Source of the DNA: Archivesica marissinica
Taxonomy: Eukaryota > Mollusca > Bivalvia > Venerida > Vesicomyidae
Direction: 5' to 3'
Length of the DNA stretch: 64,000 nt
Assembly: GCA_014843695.1 (NCBI GenBank)
Contig: CM026403.1
Coordinates: 74,187,688 to 74,251,687, forward strand
The translations under genes and the position numbers were made by a program. The notes under the pieces were generated by a model, which made no database searches, was not told the DNA's origin, and was given only the letters and a program-made list of their open reading frames with translations. The first letter of the stretch is position 1. Each line of letters begins with the position of its first letter. Of the stretch, positions 11,851-23,000 are shown one piece after another.

Positions 11851-11875
11851 TGTAGACCGGGGAGTTTATAGATAT
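11851..11875 (-). repeat. Residual LTR tip fused to integrase
   Basis: Only the last 25 bp of the downstream LTR remain. They join integrase coding sequence at GTGGATATCTATAAACTC, where ATATCTATAAA belongs to the LTR side, so several bases may be shared microhomology. Confidence 0.7.
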
Positions 11876-12491
11876 CCACTATAACCAGTATGTTTTCCAC
11901 ACCACCTTTGCTAGGTTCGAGCTTTAAAAAGTCGATGCACACTAGCTCCATAGGTCTAGAGGTAAAAATTGGTACAAGCTCTGCGAAAGGTTTGACAGGG
12001 GTCTTTCGTCTAATACATGAGCTACAATTGGTGATGTACTTGTTAACATCCTCTTCCAACCCAGGCCAGTAAAACCGTTGTCTGGCCAGCCAAAGGGTCT
12101 TTTCCTTGCCCTGGTGACCAGCATCGTCATGAATACCCTTCAAGGCAATAGTCCTGTGGGATACAGGTAAAACAAGTTGACGAACTGACTGGCCATCCAA
12201 GAAAGCGGTTCTGTACAGAATTCCCTCATCGAGATGAAGTCTGTTCCATTCTCGGAGAAAACGCTGTACAGCTTTTGACTCGGATCCTCTCCCTATGGGA
12301 AGAAAACCGCTTTCGAGGAGGTCAATCACCCTTACAATGATAAAATCATTCAATTGCTCAGCTTTCCAGTCAATCTTGTTAACATGTTCAGATTCAAACA
12401 TCTCCTCATCGGCCGAATGAGGAGCTGCCGAATCTGATAAACAGTCGACAAGTGGTGTAGCATTTACAGCACCTTGAAAAATCGCTTTCAT
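11876..12491 (-). pseudogene. gypsy integrase, truncated
   Basis: The HHCC zinc-binding region (HDDAGHQGKEKT, then CSSCIRRKTP) is followed by the start of the catalytic core with the first acidic residue in LVCIDFLKL. Translation stops resembling integrase after ILVIVD, where the LTR tip begins. The second Asp and the Glu of the DDE triad, and the C-terminal domain, are absent. The frame is continuous with the RNase H segment upstream. Confidence 0.85.
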
Positions 12492-12985
12492 TTCGTCTTG
12501 AAAAACGTATCGACGAGATAATCCATCTGCGTCTCCGTTTTGGCTGCCACTACGGTATTCAATATAAAAATTGTAATTGGCTAATTCTGCTAGCCAACGG
12601 TGGCCTGTTGCATCAACCTTTGCAGAGGTTTTGACATAGGTTCAGGGATTATTGTCAGTAACCACCTTAAAGTCATTCCCACACAAGTAGTCATGGAATT
12701 TATCTGTGATACTCCACTTAAGGGCTAGAAATTCCATCTTGTGGGCGGGATAATTCCTCTCACTGGGTCTCAAACTTCGGGATACGTATGCAATAACACG
12801 CTCCTTCCCGTCTTGGACCTGGTACAGTACTGCTCCTAATCCAAGGGAGGATGCATCCGTGTGTAGAATAAAAGGTTGGGAATAGTCTGCCTATGCCAAG
12901 ATTGGGTGTGATGTTAATTTATCTTTAATTGTATCAAAGGCAGCTTGCTGGGCATCACCCCACATCCATGGAACGTCTTGGTCTT
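12492..12985 (-). pseudogene. gypsy RNase H segment, broken
   Basis: The RNase H start LHTDASSLGLGAVLYQ is visible near 12880-12830, followed by KMEFLALKWSITDKFHDYL and EYRSGSQNGDADGLSRR. An in-frame stop near 12640 interrupts the segment after the TDNNP motif. A further stop and a frame change near 12910-12985 separate it from RT. Confidence 0.8.
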
Positions 12986-13680
12986 CTTCTTGGATTTTTT
13001 CTGGTTAAAACCATGTCCTTCTAATAAAGAGTTTAACGGCTGTACAATCTGGGCATAATCCTTTATAAATTTTCTGTAGTAGCCCGAGAATCCAAGAAAT
13101 TGTCTGAGAGATTTCAGATCGTGACATGCGGGCCAATCTTTAACGGCGGAAACTTTACCGGGATCCGTAGAAATACCTTGATCAGAAACGACATGACCCA
13201 AGTAAGTTACGGATTTCTTGAAGAATTCGCATTTTGAAGGTTTAAGCTTCAAGTGATGTTGATCCAACCGTTGAAAGACGGATTCAATCCTCTCTAGGTG
13301 TTCCTCAAATGTAGATGAGAAAATAAGGATGTCATCTAAGAAAATTAAACATTCTCTAAGATGCATATCACCCATGCATTTTTCCATCAGTCGCTGGAAG
13401 GTTGCGGGTGCATTGGTGAGTCCGAAACCCATCCGGTTCCACTCATAAAACCCCAGTGCTCCGAAAAGCTGTTTTGGCCTTATCCTCTTCTGCAACTTCG
13501 ACCTGCCAGTAGGCTGAATGTAGGTCAAGTTTACTAAAATATTTGGCAGAAGAAAGGACATCAATAGTGTCGTCAAATCTGGGTAACATAAAAGCATCCT
13601 TTCGGGTCTTGTTGTTCAATCCACACAAAACCTGAGTGCACCGGAGGATTTTCTAATCAAAACAACGTTAGAAGAGTAAG
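12986..13680 (-). pseudogene. gypsy reverse transcriptase, frameshifted
   Basis: Motifs in order: KYFSKLDLHSAYWQVEV, MGFGLTNAPATFQRLM, the catalytic ECLIFLDDILIFS (FLDD form, usual in Ty3/gypsy), LKPSKCEFF and RQFLGFSGYYRKFI. The frame changes near 13620 and 13450. Just upstream, between MYEA and DVIRESDSPYSSN, about a dozen residues expected in gypsy elements are missing. Confidence 0.9.
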
Positions 13681-14759
13681 GACTATCAGACTCTCGAATA
13701 ACGTCTGCCTCATACATGGCTGGAGGGATTCGTCTGTATGGGTCTTTAAACGGTGTATTGTCCTCTAACACTATCTTGTGTTGTACAAGATTTGTTTTAC
13801 CCAAGTCCTGACTGTCTTTTGAAAATACATGTTTCCATTTACCCAGGACTTGTTGAAACCGCAAAACTTGAGACGGAGACAAATTTGTATTGTCAACGTT
13901 GACACCCAGGTCTTCGAGAGAGGTATCTGAAGATGTATCCTGGCAAATATATGTAGAAAGATCATCCACAACTGTTGCTTCAGAAATTTCACAAATCTGT
14001 GTTTTGGGTTTAAAAAATAAAGTCTTCGCAGTCATATTACAAATCCTGACTGGGACTTTAACTGTGGATTGTTGATTGACTTTAACAATCCGAGGACATA
14101 CTGTATAACATGTAACAGTTTCCGGTGTCTCAGTGACAACAGATGAGATGTTGTTGTCGAAATTACGGACTATCCCATTGATGGTAACTGTCTCATATGG
14201 TGCTACCGTAATCGTTTTGGTACCGCACGCTTTTACTGAGAAGGTCCGGGAGTCGAGGCTATCCATCGCCGACTTCCATTCTACTGGGATGTCAACAGTA
14301 GAATTATCTGAAAATGGGGACAAAAATGTCTTACACCTTCTAAGAACGTTTGTTCCCACAATGACGGGACAAGTTCTGTTAAAACTATTGTCTGGGATGA
14401 CCAGAACAGGAATATCCAATTTAAAAACAGATAAAAACGGTAATGTGATGGTAGACTCAAAATAACCTGAGTACCCCATGCGTGAACCATCAGCAATTGA
14501 TAAGTCAAGACCAAGAGTGGTGAGAGGTTGTAATACAACATTTGAAAGTCTCTTGAAACAAGAAAGAGAGAGTGGTTACTTGACTACCAGTATCAATCAA
14601 GGCTTTAAAAGAACTGCCGTTGATAACAATATCATGTTCATTCGGTGAACCTATAAGACGGTTCACAAATTGTTGTTCTGGTGGGTGTAGGTTCGTTTGG
14701 GCAACTTGATCACCAGTCCCTGTTTGGCCCTCAACAGAGACGGTATCTAGTTTAACGAT
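13681..14759 (-). pseudogene. gypsy protease and protease-RT linker
   Basis: The aspartic protease active site FKALIDTGSQVTTLS lies near 14605-14560 in the frame following gag. The frame then shifts near 14560. The longest open part (13616-14479) contains CPVIVGTNVLRR, the protease flap/C-terminal type motif, then a linker ending in YRRIPPAMYEADVIRES. The start of pol overlaps the gag stop in the -1 frame around GTTAAAC. Confidence 0.75.
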
Positions 14760-16033
14760 TGGCGATATTGGGAAATTCCTCTTCCGCGACCAAATGATCT
14801 TGGTCCGGAGTTCGGCTGCAGGTGTGATCCTTGCGGATTGAAATCCTGCTGACTATAACCAGAAGCTTGGTTGCCACCATTGTATCTCCCAGGTCTATGA
14901 CCGCGACCTCTGTTGGTACTAAATGGTTGTGGTGGTAGAGAGAATGACTGATGTTGTTGTTGCTGGTTGTGGGTAGAGTCCAGCTTCTGTAAAATCTGGT
15001 CGAACTTGGAGTTGATCTTCTGGTCCATCATGTTCTCACAAGAAGTGAGTTTGGTATCGAACTGATCCAAGCGATACTGCATTTTCTTTTCCAATAAAGA
15101 AAACTGTTGTTGCACGTCTGAGTCCGCAGTAACTGTATTGTTCTTAACAGAAACCTTCTTAGAGAAAGGAGTTGTCTGTAGAACATTACCAGTTGAAGAA
15201 GAGTTGAGATTAGAAGAAGTCGAAGTGCGCAACATCTCTTTCTCAACTTTGCGGATTTCTCGAAGTAATTGGTTGTAGTCCGCCAGGGTATCATACTTGT
15301 GGCGGGTTTGCAGTCGCAACATATCCGAGGATAACCCTGTCCAGAACTTATGACGAAGTATGTCATTCCTTGCACCACCTGGTAACTGACCCTTATTGAT
15401 GATGGCCTGTAACAACGTTTCTAGGCGACATGCATAGGATGTTACTGATTCGTCCGCTGCCTGAGAGGAATTAAAAAAGTCTGTCATCAGGTCCTCTTTG
15501 GTCGATGCATCTGAGAACATGCAGTCTAGCTTATCCATAATCTGGACAAGTGTTGACTCCTGACCTAGCGGAATCACCATCATACGGGCAGAACCACGAA
15601 GGGAACTGCGCATAGTGTACAACTGGTTGGTGGCTGATATTTCCGGATTGTTCATCATACATTGGACTTCATATCTCCATATAACGTAAGGCACCTCCCC
15701 CTTGTTGATAGGTTCATCACCCGAGAAGCTGGGTATCTTAGGAGGGTTGGATGAAAACTGTGTCGGATATGGAAGTACATTGGGGGTTGAAACAAAAGGA
15801 AATCCAGAAGGTGATCTATTAAGAAAAGACTGCACTGGTGGGGTACTATCTGCACCGTTGTCTGGAATGTCAAACCGTCTGCCTCTGAAAGAAGTGAAGG
15901 GCAAGGGCGGTGGGGGTGCTTGAGCCGACTTTGGAACCAAGTCAAAATTCTCACTCAACTGTTTATAAACCTGGTCCATCATCATCCCCGGGGGTAATCC
16001 TCCAGGAGTGCTCTCCTTTCCTGGTGTAGCCAT
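14747..16033 (-). CDS. gag: gypsy gag, intact open frame
   Basis: This is a 428-residue frame starting MATPGKESTPGGLPP. The first in-frame ATG of the long frame (16087) adds 18 hydrophobic residues unlike gag, so the internal ATG at 16033 is preferred. A Pro-rich N-terminus is followed by a capsid-like helical region (about residues 115-275, including PYVIWRYEVQCMM and ARNDILRHKFWTGL). Then comes a predicted coiled coil (LLEKKMQYRLDQFD...), a QQQQ stretch and a basic RG-rich tail (RGRGHRPGR, GRGRG). No CCHC zinc knuckle is present; the RG-rich tail probably replaces it. It is the only uninterrupted gene of the element. Confidence 0.8.
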   Translation of the reverse strand: MATPGKESTPGGLPPGMMMDQVYKQLSENFDLVPKSAQAPPPPLPFTSFRGRRFDIPDNGADSTPPVQSFLNRSPSGFPFVSTPNVLPYPTQFSSNPPKIPSFSGDEPINKGEVPYVIWRYEVQCMMNNPEISATNQLYTMRSSLRGSARMMVIPLGQESTLVQIMDKLDCMFSDASTKEDLMTDFFNSSQAADESVTSYACRLETLLQAIINKGQLPGGARNDILRHKFWTGLSSDMLRLQTRHKYDTLADYNQLLREIRKVEKEMLRTSTSSNLNSSSTGNVLQTTPFSKKVSVKNNTVTADSDVQQQFSLLEKKMQYRLDQFDTKLTSCENMMDQKINSKFDQILQKLDSTHNQQQQHQSFSLPPQPFSTNRGRGHRPGRYNGGNQASGYSQQDFNPQGSHLQPNSGPRSFGRGRGISQYRQSLN

Positions 16034-17680
16034 TATAAAAATTATAACCAGGATATAAGGAAAATAAATACAAGAGTTGTACAACAATATGCAACAAAAT
16101 CAATAGTGGACACGCGAATACGGCGCAAAAATACCGTCGCAACCGTACGTAATATCGCGATAAATAATTGTTGAAACGCAAAAATATTTCGCAAAAAAAT
16201 TACAAACGCAAGAATTATATATGCTATAAAACAAATGTATGGTTGGCCTTTAATACTCTGTTGAGAATCAACAGTAGCTAATTATAGCTGTCTATTCAAT
16301 GTAACACCTTCAATATAAAGGCTGAACTGACCAATAAATAAGTAGGTCACAATGAAAAGGTGTAAACTGATTGTATGTAAACAGATCAGGAATTTAACCT
16401 ATCCACAATCAATACTGTATACCTGTAAATAAACACAGACTATATTTTAACACAATACACACAACACAAAATTTAATGGACTGTAAAAGAATACACAATT
16501 ACTGGACTGTAACACAATACACATATAATCCTGAAAATAAATTTAATTGATTTAACAGTGATTATGCAATATGTTGTATGGCAAATAGAAATTGGTGCTC
16601 CTACTGGCATCTATATATACCTGAAACACGAAATTTGGAACAGCATTACCCTCTGAAAAGAATGACAACCACAGGCCTTAGCAAGGGCGTATATATAACC
16701 TAGTTATATGGGTAATATTATACTGGGGCGTAGGAATATATGGGGTAACACAGATCACATAATATACAATATAGATCTATCCGATACTACAACAACATCT
16801 AAACACTTACATACCTTTCTTTCTGCTACTCACGATTCAATGTTGCCGGAACAATAAGTTTAATTAATATGTGCAACTTGTGAATAATGACATGCAGGGA
16901 TGTGTGTTAGTAATACAGAATAAAGAAACCTTATTTATACAACCAGGTAATCGAACTTCTATGTCGACACCGCTTTGTATAAATAACGTATACACTTAAT
17001 TGAATAATATTTTTCAGAAGTAGGTCACTACCAAACTCTAGTGACACATTCACAGAATGATGATAATTAAATAATGTATAGTATCTGAATTTACAAATGT
17101 AGCACACTAATTACATGTATACAATTTTGAAATATATCGGTTCACAATCACACGAGAATACAATACGTGGAATCAAAAATAACCGTCAATGAATTTACTA
17201 TGACTATCAATTAATAGATCATGTACAGTTTTGACAATAACTACACACCTTGTATGAAAAGCCTAGTAAATGAAGTAGACTAATGAAATACAAATGCTTT
17301 TAAAATGAAATTTACAAAATGACTCAAAATGACTGGTACGAACCGATACCTTTCAAAAACACAACAATATAGACAATACATAATACAAAACACTTACGTG
17401 ACAATATCCGTAAACAATATTCCTGTATATATTACACACAGTTTTAACACTTTTAACACATCAGATTAATTAATCACTGTACACCTAAATATTTACACCT
17501 TGCACTTAAAAAAAACACACACTTGTAAAACACACTTTCCCGTTTAAAAAACACTTCCACTTGAATAATCCATGTTGGGTATACCCTTCTCTCGTGGCGC
17601 CTTTCGACTCCACTTTTCCCATTCCGTTTTACGGCCTGTAAGCATGTTGCCGACTCTGGCTCTTTTCTATCATTCCATGA
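16034..17680. other. AT-rich leader between LTR and gag
   Basis: About 1.65 kb with no coding signal between the putative primer-binding site and gag. Several CA-rich short motifs (ACACAATACACA) recur. It could be a long 5' untranslated leader or hold an insertion. Confidence 0.5.
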
Positions 17681-17690
17681 CGGGGAGCCA
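17681..17690 (-). promoter_or_regulatory. Putative primer-binding site
   Basis: On the minus strand, TGGCTCCCCG begins two bases after the LTR tip ending ACA. TGG complements the CCA end of a tRNA. The tRNA was not identified. Confidence 0.55.
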
Positions 17691-17692
17691 TT

Positions 17693-17912
17693 TGTAGACC
17701 GGGGAGTTTATAGATATGACAAACTCTGGTTGTTTTCGTATTTTCGTATATATGGATATAAAGAGCCTGTAAAATACAATATATACATACTATTATTATG
17801 TACAAATCATTCTACTTAATTTCACAATACAAAATAGTAAATACACAATTCCAATTCCAGCAGTTCAAATAAATATTTTACAATGTAAAATATCAAAGAT
17901 AAAACATTACAG
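17693..17912 (-). repeat. Candidate upstream LTR
   Basis: The segment between the conserved 25-bp tip and the adjacent SINE is AT-rich and has a TTTATATCC-like box on the minus strand. The outer LTR boundary and a target duplication could not be fixed. Confidence 0.35.
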
Positions 17913-18186
17913 TGGTAACACGCTGGACTGGTATTCCAGGGATCGGGGATCGCAGGTTCGATCCCCCTTCTGACCCTAATAAAATTAACAGTCTTTCAGA
18001 TGGGACGTTAAACCAAGGTCTTGTGTCGGTGCTTTACACCGTGCACGTAAAAGAACCAGAGGAGATTCTGGAATGGGTCTCTGTCTGTATCATGCACTAT
18101 CCTCCAAAATCTAAAATAACTAATCTCTTCAGGAGGCGTCGCTCATATGGGCAACCGGTAGCGACGATAAATAAACGTAAAAAAAA
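17913..18186 (+). mobile_element. SINE family B, copy 2 (5' truncated)
   Basis: It lacks the first ~14 bp of the head (ACGGATCTGTAGTCC) and begins at AGTGGTAACACGCTGG. The rest, including the GATGGGACGTTAAACC centre and CGATAAATAAACG tail, is present and ends in an A run. Confidence 0.8.
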
Positions 18187-19962
18187 ATTGTATTGTGTGG
18201 ACATTGACATTGTATTGTGTGGAAGTGTGGAAGGCATTGTATTTTTGGGAAGACCTACTGATGATGTTATTGTCACTAGGTATAGTAAATAAATAATGAG
18301 CCAATTGTGACCAGCTGTCTAAAGTTTGCCTATGGCAGGAAAGCCATTCTTGTCACTCAAATTAGCATAATTGTCAAGTACATCTAATATGAGGTATTTT
18401 GATTAGCTCATAATTAACAAGTAGCTATCATGTATATAGCACCTCAAGTGACAATTGACAAGTTGGAATCACACTTTGGTCATCTAGGCAAAGTGATGCA
18501 ATCTGAGAACACACATAAATAGTGATAGTTAAATCAATATATTAAGTATTTCTCTATGCCCCAGATATATGAATGCAGCAGAGCTGATGTCTAAATAAAC
18601 TTATTGGATTGGAATATAGGTTTTCGGCAATTGGCCAATTACATTTATGCGGTCGGGACTTACAATATACGTTTTATCAACCTGATATTTCAATGTTGAA
18701 ACTTTCAAAAATACTGCAAGCAGAATGTGGATTGATGTCTTTTCAAGACATAGATTGCATATACATGCATGTACTGGAATTATGTGAAATCAATCATAAA
18801 ATAGGAAATTAAAATTGTACTTGTACATATCAATTATCTGAAATAATTTAACAAAAAAAGAAATTAAATTTATACCCTTGTGACACTATAATTATGTGAA
18901 ATCAGACAATAAAAGGTGTAATTTATGCAAGAATGCAGGTATATAATAGTATACATATGTAAATATAACTGGACATTCTATTTTACTGGTATAAATGATA
19001 GAGGGTAAAGAGGTGCATAATTGACCTAGGTCAGGAATGTTTGTAAACAATAGATTGCCCAACACTGATGTCTGGTAAACAAGAATGTTAACGATGGATT
19101 CTGGGACAGTCTGACTATGGGAGATAATTAACCTAATCATTGCTTCCTGTCTGCTTCCACTGGCAAGGTATGAAAGTGTTTAGTGAAGTGTGCACAACAT
19201 TGCCTTCCTTTTCAATTGACCAATTGAACAAGATCTAATTTGACAGGTGCTATTGTGTCCAGAGGTAGAGCTTGTGTTTTCATTAGTTACTTAAATCTTG
19301 ACAACTGGTGTAATACGTTGGTGTTATTTTTAATTCATAAGAGCATTATCGCAGTGAATAACTTGTTCAGCGGTTCACATGTGTGATCATTCAGTGTGTC
19401 ACATTTAGGAGAGCGGATGAAAGCTGCTGAGAGAAACCAGAGGGCAATTCTATCTGTGTTCATTCTAATGCTACAGAAGTGCTATGACTAACTAACTATT
19501 CAGCAACTTTTAAAATAACTGAAAAGTATAACATTAAATTTGAGTTGCTTACAGTGTTAATTAGACATATTGAAACAATTTGTGGACTAGGAGCTTAAAG
19601 CAGGACTTTTCTATTGATACAGAAAAAATAGAAATTTCGGAATAATTTATGGATAGTTACTGTATGTGTGCAATGAAGCATTCAAATTTGAAATGGTAGA
19701 GGTATTTGGAGACTGAATGATTGGCAGGGGAAGCTGTTGGAAACAATATTATTGTGGTGGGATTTATCAGAGAATGGATTTATTTTAGAGGATGTGGCCA
19801 GAATCCCTACCTTTGTTAAGGAAACTGTTGATATTTGTGACGGATAAAAATGTAAAAAAGTTACGTTTCGAGATTGTATGATTAAATGTGCGCTTGTTGA
19901 AGAAGGTTGAAGAATAGTCTACATATTTAATAGAGAAAGTGCTAATTATAAGTGCGTTGACA
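18187..19962. other. Upstream flank of the RABGEF1-like gene
   Basis: No open frame with recognised protein features and no A20 zinc-finger Cys pattern was found. If the ATG at 19963 is used, this stretch should hold the promoter and 5' UTR of that transcript. If not, it is intron. Confidence 0.45.
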
Positions 19963-20071
19963 ATGGATCCGTCGGACGAGTTTGTGCTAATTGATAGCAT
20001 TAACGGGAAGGTGTACACCATGGAACAGAATACAAAATCATTGGCAATCGAAATGTATAGGATTCTTGCCG
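19963..20071 (+). CDS. RABGEF1: RABGEF1-like exon 1 (candidate alternative first exon)
   Basis: ATG in good context (GACAATGG) opens [20 protein letters not shown], 36 codons plus one base, ending at donor CCG/GTAAGATAG. It joins exon 2 in phase. It has no resemblance to the A20 zinc-finger N-terminus of Rabex-5, so it may start a short isoform or be a chance frame. It is the least certain exon. Confidence 0.55.
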
Positions 20072-23000
20072 GTAAGATAGATTTCTAGGAAAGTTGAAAA
20101 TTCTTAAATTTAACCTGTTCAACACTAAGTAGTGACATGGACTGGTCCATGATATTTTTAGAGCAATAAATTGATCGGAAAATTACATTAAAATTTGGTG
20201 TTTAACAAAAAAACCAACACCACACACACAACCTATTTCGAGGTCTGTAGTGTTGAAAGGGTTAATTGTACAGGGTATATTGGTGTACAGACATGTATAC
20301 AATGTAATAATATTAGATTGACAGTTTTACTTAACATTTGGTAATTGCTTAGGTGTTTGTTGAGGGGTACGATCATGGAATTTACTATATGTGTGTATTA
20401 TGCTCCCAAATATTTAAGGCCCTTTGGTGTCGCTTCCAGAGGCTCTTGGCATTTGTAGGAAAATGTTTAAAATATTTTGGAATAGTAAGTCACTCCATGT
20501 GGTGCTAGGGCATGGAGTACGGACATAACGGACCATGGACATAACGGACCAGACAGAACGGACCATTTCATGGGACAGAACGGACCATGTATTTAAATGT
20601 CTATTTACCGAAGAAAGCATGTTGTTTTACATATTATTTATAAATATTATCATCATTACTTTTGTTAACTATGTACAATGTAGCAATTATAACGTAAATA
20701 ATTGAAACCTGTTTAAAGATCATTTGAGGGCTAAAACCTACGCCATATGCTTGTAATAATAGCATGTGATTTCATTTATTAACGATACATTACATTAATA
20801 GATGCATGTCATAATTAACAAAACTAATAATGAAGATATTCGAAAATATGTAAAACGGCATCATTTCTTATGTCATTTGAAATTTAATACATGGTCCGTT
20901 CTTTGCAATTATAATTTGGATTAATAGATTGGTAAGGCGTTCATAATACAACTAGGAATGCTCTGAGACATGGTCCGTTCTGTCCAAACACATGGTCCGT
21001 TCTGTCCCATTAAGTGGTCCGTTCTGTCCCATGAAGTGGTCCGTTCTGTCTGGTCCGTTATGTCCGTGGTCCGTTATGTCCCTAATTCCTAGGGCATACA
21101 CTCTACCAGGAGTTTGATACGGCTGGTGAACCAGAACGCGTAATTGATCGGTGGAAAAATGAAACAAGTTTCATAGCACTAAAATATGGCATTACATATG
21201 AATATAATGGTACGATCGTTTTGCAGAATCTGTGTGAGAGGTGATGCCCCGCAATCTGTGTGAGAGGTGATGCCCCACAATACCGTATGTGCAAGGTGAT
21301 GCCCCACAATCTATGTGAGAGGTGATGCCCTACAATCTGTGTTAAATGTTCTGCCCCAAAATCTGTGTGAGAGGTGATGCCCCACAATATGTGAGAGGTG
21401 ATGCCCCATAATTTGTGTGAGATGTTCTGCCCCACAATCTGTGTGAGAGAGGTGATACCCCACAATCTGTGTGAGAGGTGATGTCCCACAATCTGTGTGA
21501 GAGGTGATGCTCCACAATCTGTGTGAGAGGTGATATCCCACAATCTGTGTGAGATGTGATAACCCACAATCTGTGTTAGATGTGATGTCCCACAATCTGT
21601 GTGAGAGGTGATAACCCACACTCTGTGTGAGAGGTGATGTCCCACAATCTGTGTGAGAGGTGATAACCCTCAATCTGTGTGAGAGGTGATGCCCCACAAT
21701 CTGTGTGAGAGGTGATGCCCCACAATCTGTGTGAGAAGTGATGCCCAGAGACAAGAGACTTGCTAGCAGGGTTCCCGCTGTCGGTCGCCAATGGCGCCAA
21801 TTGTGACAAAAAACAAATATTGGCGCTAAATATTGTGAATGGGCGAAAATATTTGGTGCAACTTTTTAAAAAAAATTTCTTTTGGCACATGTTTTGTCAA
21901 ATGCATGGCTTCAAATATTTATTTGTGAACTATATGGCTCTTAGTTGGCTCCAGTGTTTTTCAATTGGCGACAGAAGTGGCACAGACAAACATTCAGACA
22001 GAGGGAACCCTGGCTAGATACATTGACTTGCAAGGAATGTCAGGTGAACTAGGTTGCACAGTTGGAGACAATAAAACAAATGGAAATCTTGCAAGAAGTT
22101 TAGCATATATCATTTGTTTTGCAGAATCTGTGCCAGAGATGAGGCCGCGCAAGGAACGCCAGGTGAACAGGGAGACACAGCAGGTGAAGGGAGAACTCAT
22201 GGAATTCTTGAAGAGATTTAAACGTCAGATTGCACAAGATTTTGTAAAGGTATGTAAACAGTTTTGTGTGTTTGTCTTATTGAAAATAAGTTGCATGTGT
22301 CATAAAAATGACAGCCGGAAATGAGACATGCATATAAGAAACTAGTTTCCTGGGTTGGTGCAATGCTCTGGAATCATACGATGTTCTGTAATGAGGCTTT
22401 TCTTTAGGTCTTGCACCATCCCCATCACTCAAACATAGTGTGGCGTCCGTGGTCCAGTGGTAGAGCGTCGGATTTGGAATCGAACGGTCCCGGGTTCGAT
22501 ACTCGGTCAGGCCATGTATGTAGTGTCATTGAGCAAGGCACCTCACACACATTGCTTAGTACTGGTTAATCGCTTAGGTCGGCTAAGCCTGCCCAGGAAA
22601 ACATGTCTAAGTCCCCGAAAGGGGTTTGACATTAAAGGTACATACATACATACATATAGCAACGATCAATGCAAATACATACACACGCAGACCATGTATT
22701 GGCAAGGGAGAATAGCTGGAGAATTTAGTTTATACACATTTGTTTTAGCTCAATTGCGAAACAAGTTCTTGCAACTTAATTTTTTACATATACTAATCAC
22801 TTTCTTATAAGTGATTTATCCCCAAACTTTTCCACACTATCTCACAATTATGAAATTTAACCCTTTCAACACCACATACCTCTAAATTGGCCTACAAAAA
22901 AGTGTAGATCCAGATGAGATGGCTCGTCAGGATCTGCACTTTTTTTCAAGTAATATAACTATTTTTAGAAAAAAAATTACCCATTTTGATAAATGAACTG

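Larger units (their letters stand above)
11851..17717 (-). mobile_element. Degenerate Ty3/gypsy LTR retrotransposon
   Basis: On the minus strand the order is leader, gag, protease, RT, RNase H, integrase, the Ty3/gypsy order. The same 25 bp (TGTAGACCGGGGAGTTTATA plus GATAT) lies at 11851-11875 and 17693-17717. On the element's strand it ends in ACA, and at the right copy it is followed two bases later by TGGCTCCCCG, a plausible primer-binding site, so it is read as the 3' tip of the LTR. Frameshifts, a stop in RNase H, a gap before RT and loss of the integrase 3' half show that the copy is not autonomous. A candidate LTR body lies at 17693-17912. Confidence 0.85.

Noticed and set aside
21103..21754. 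Minus-strand repeat peptide ([20 protein letters not shown])
   Set aside because: Translation of the 26-bp minisatellite; the frame rotates between copies and has no start or splice support.
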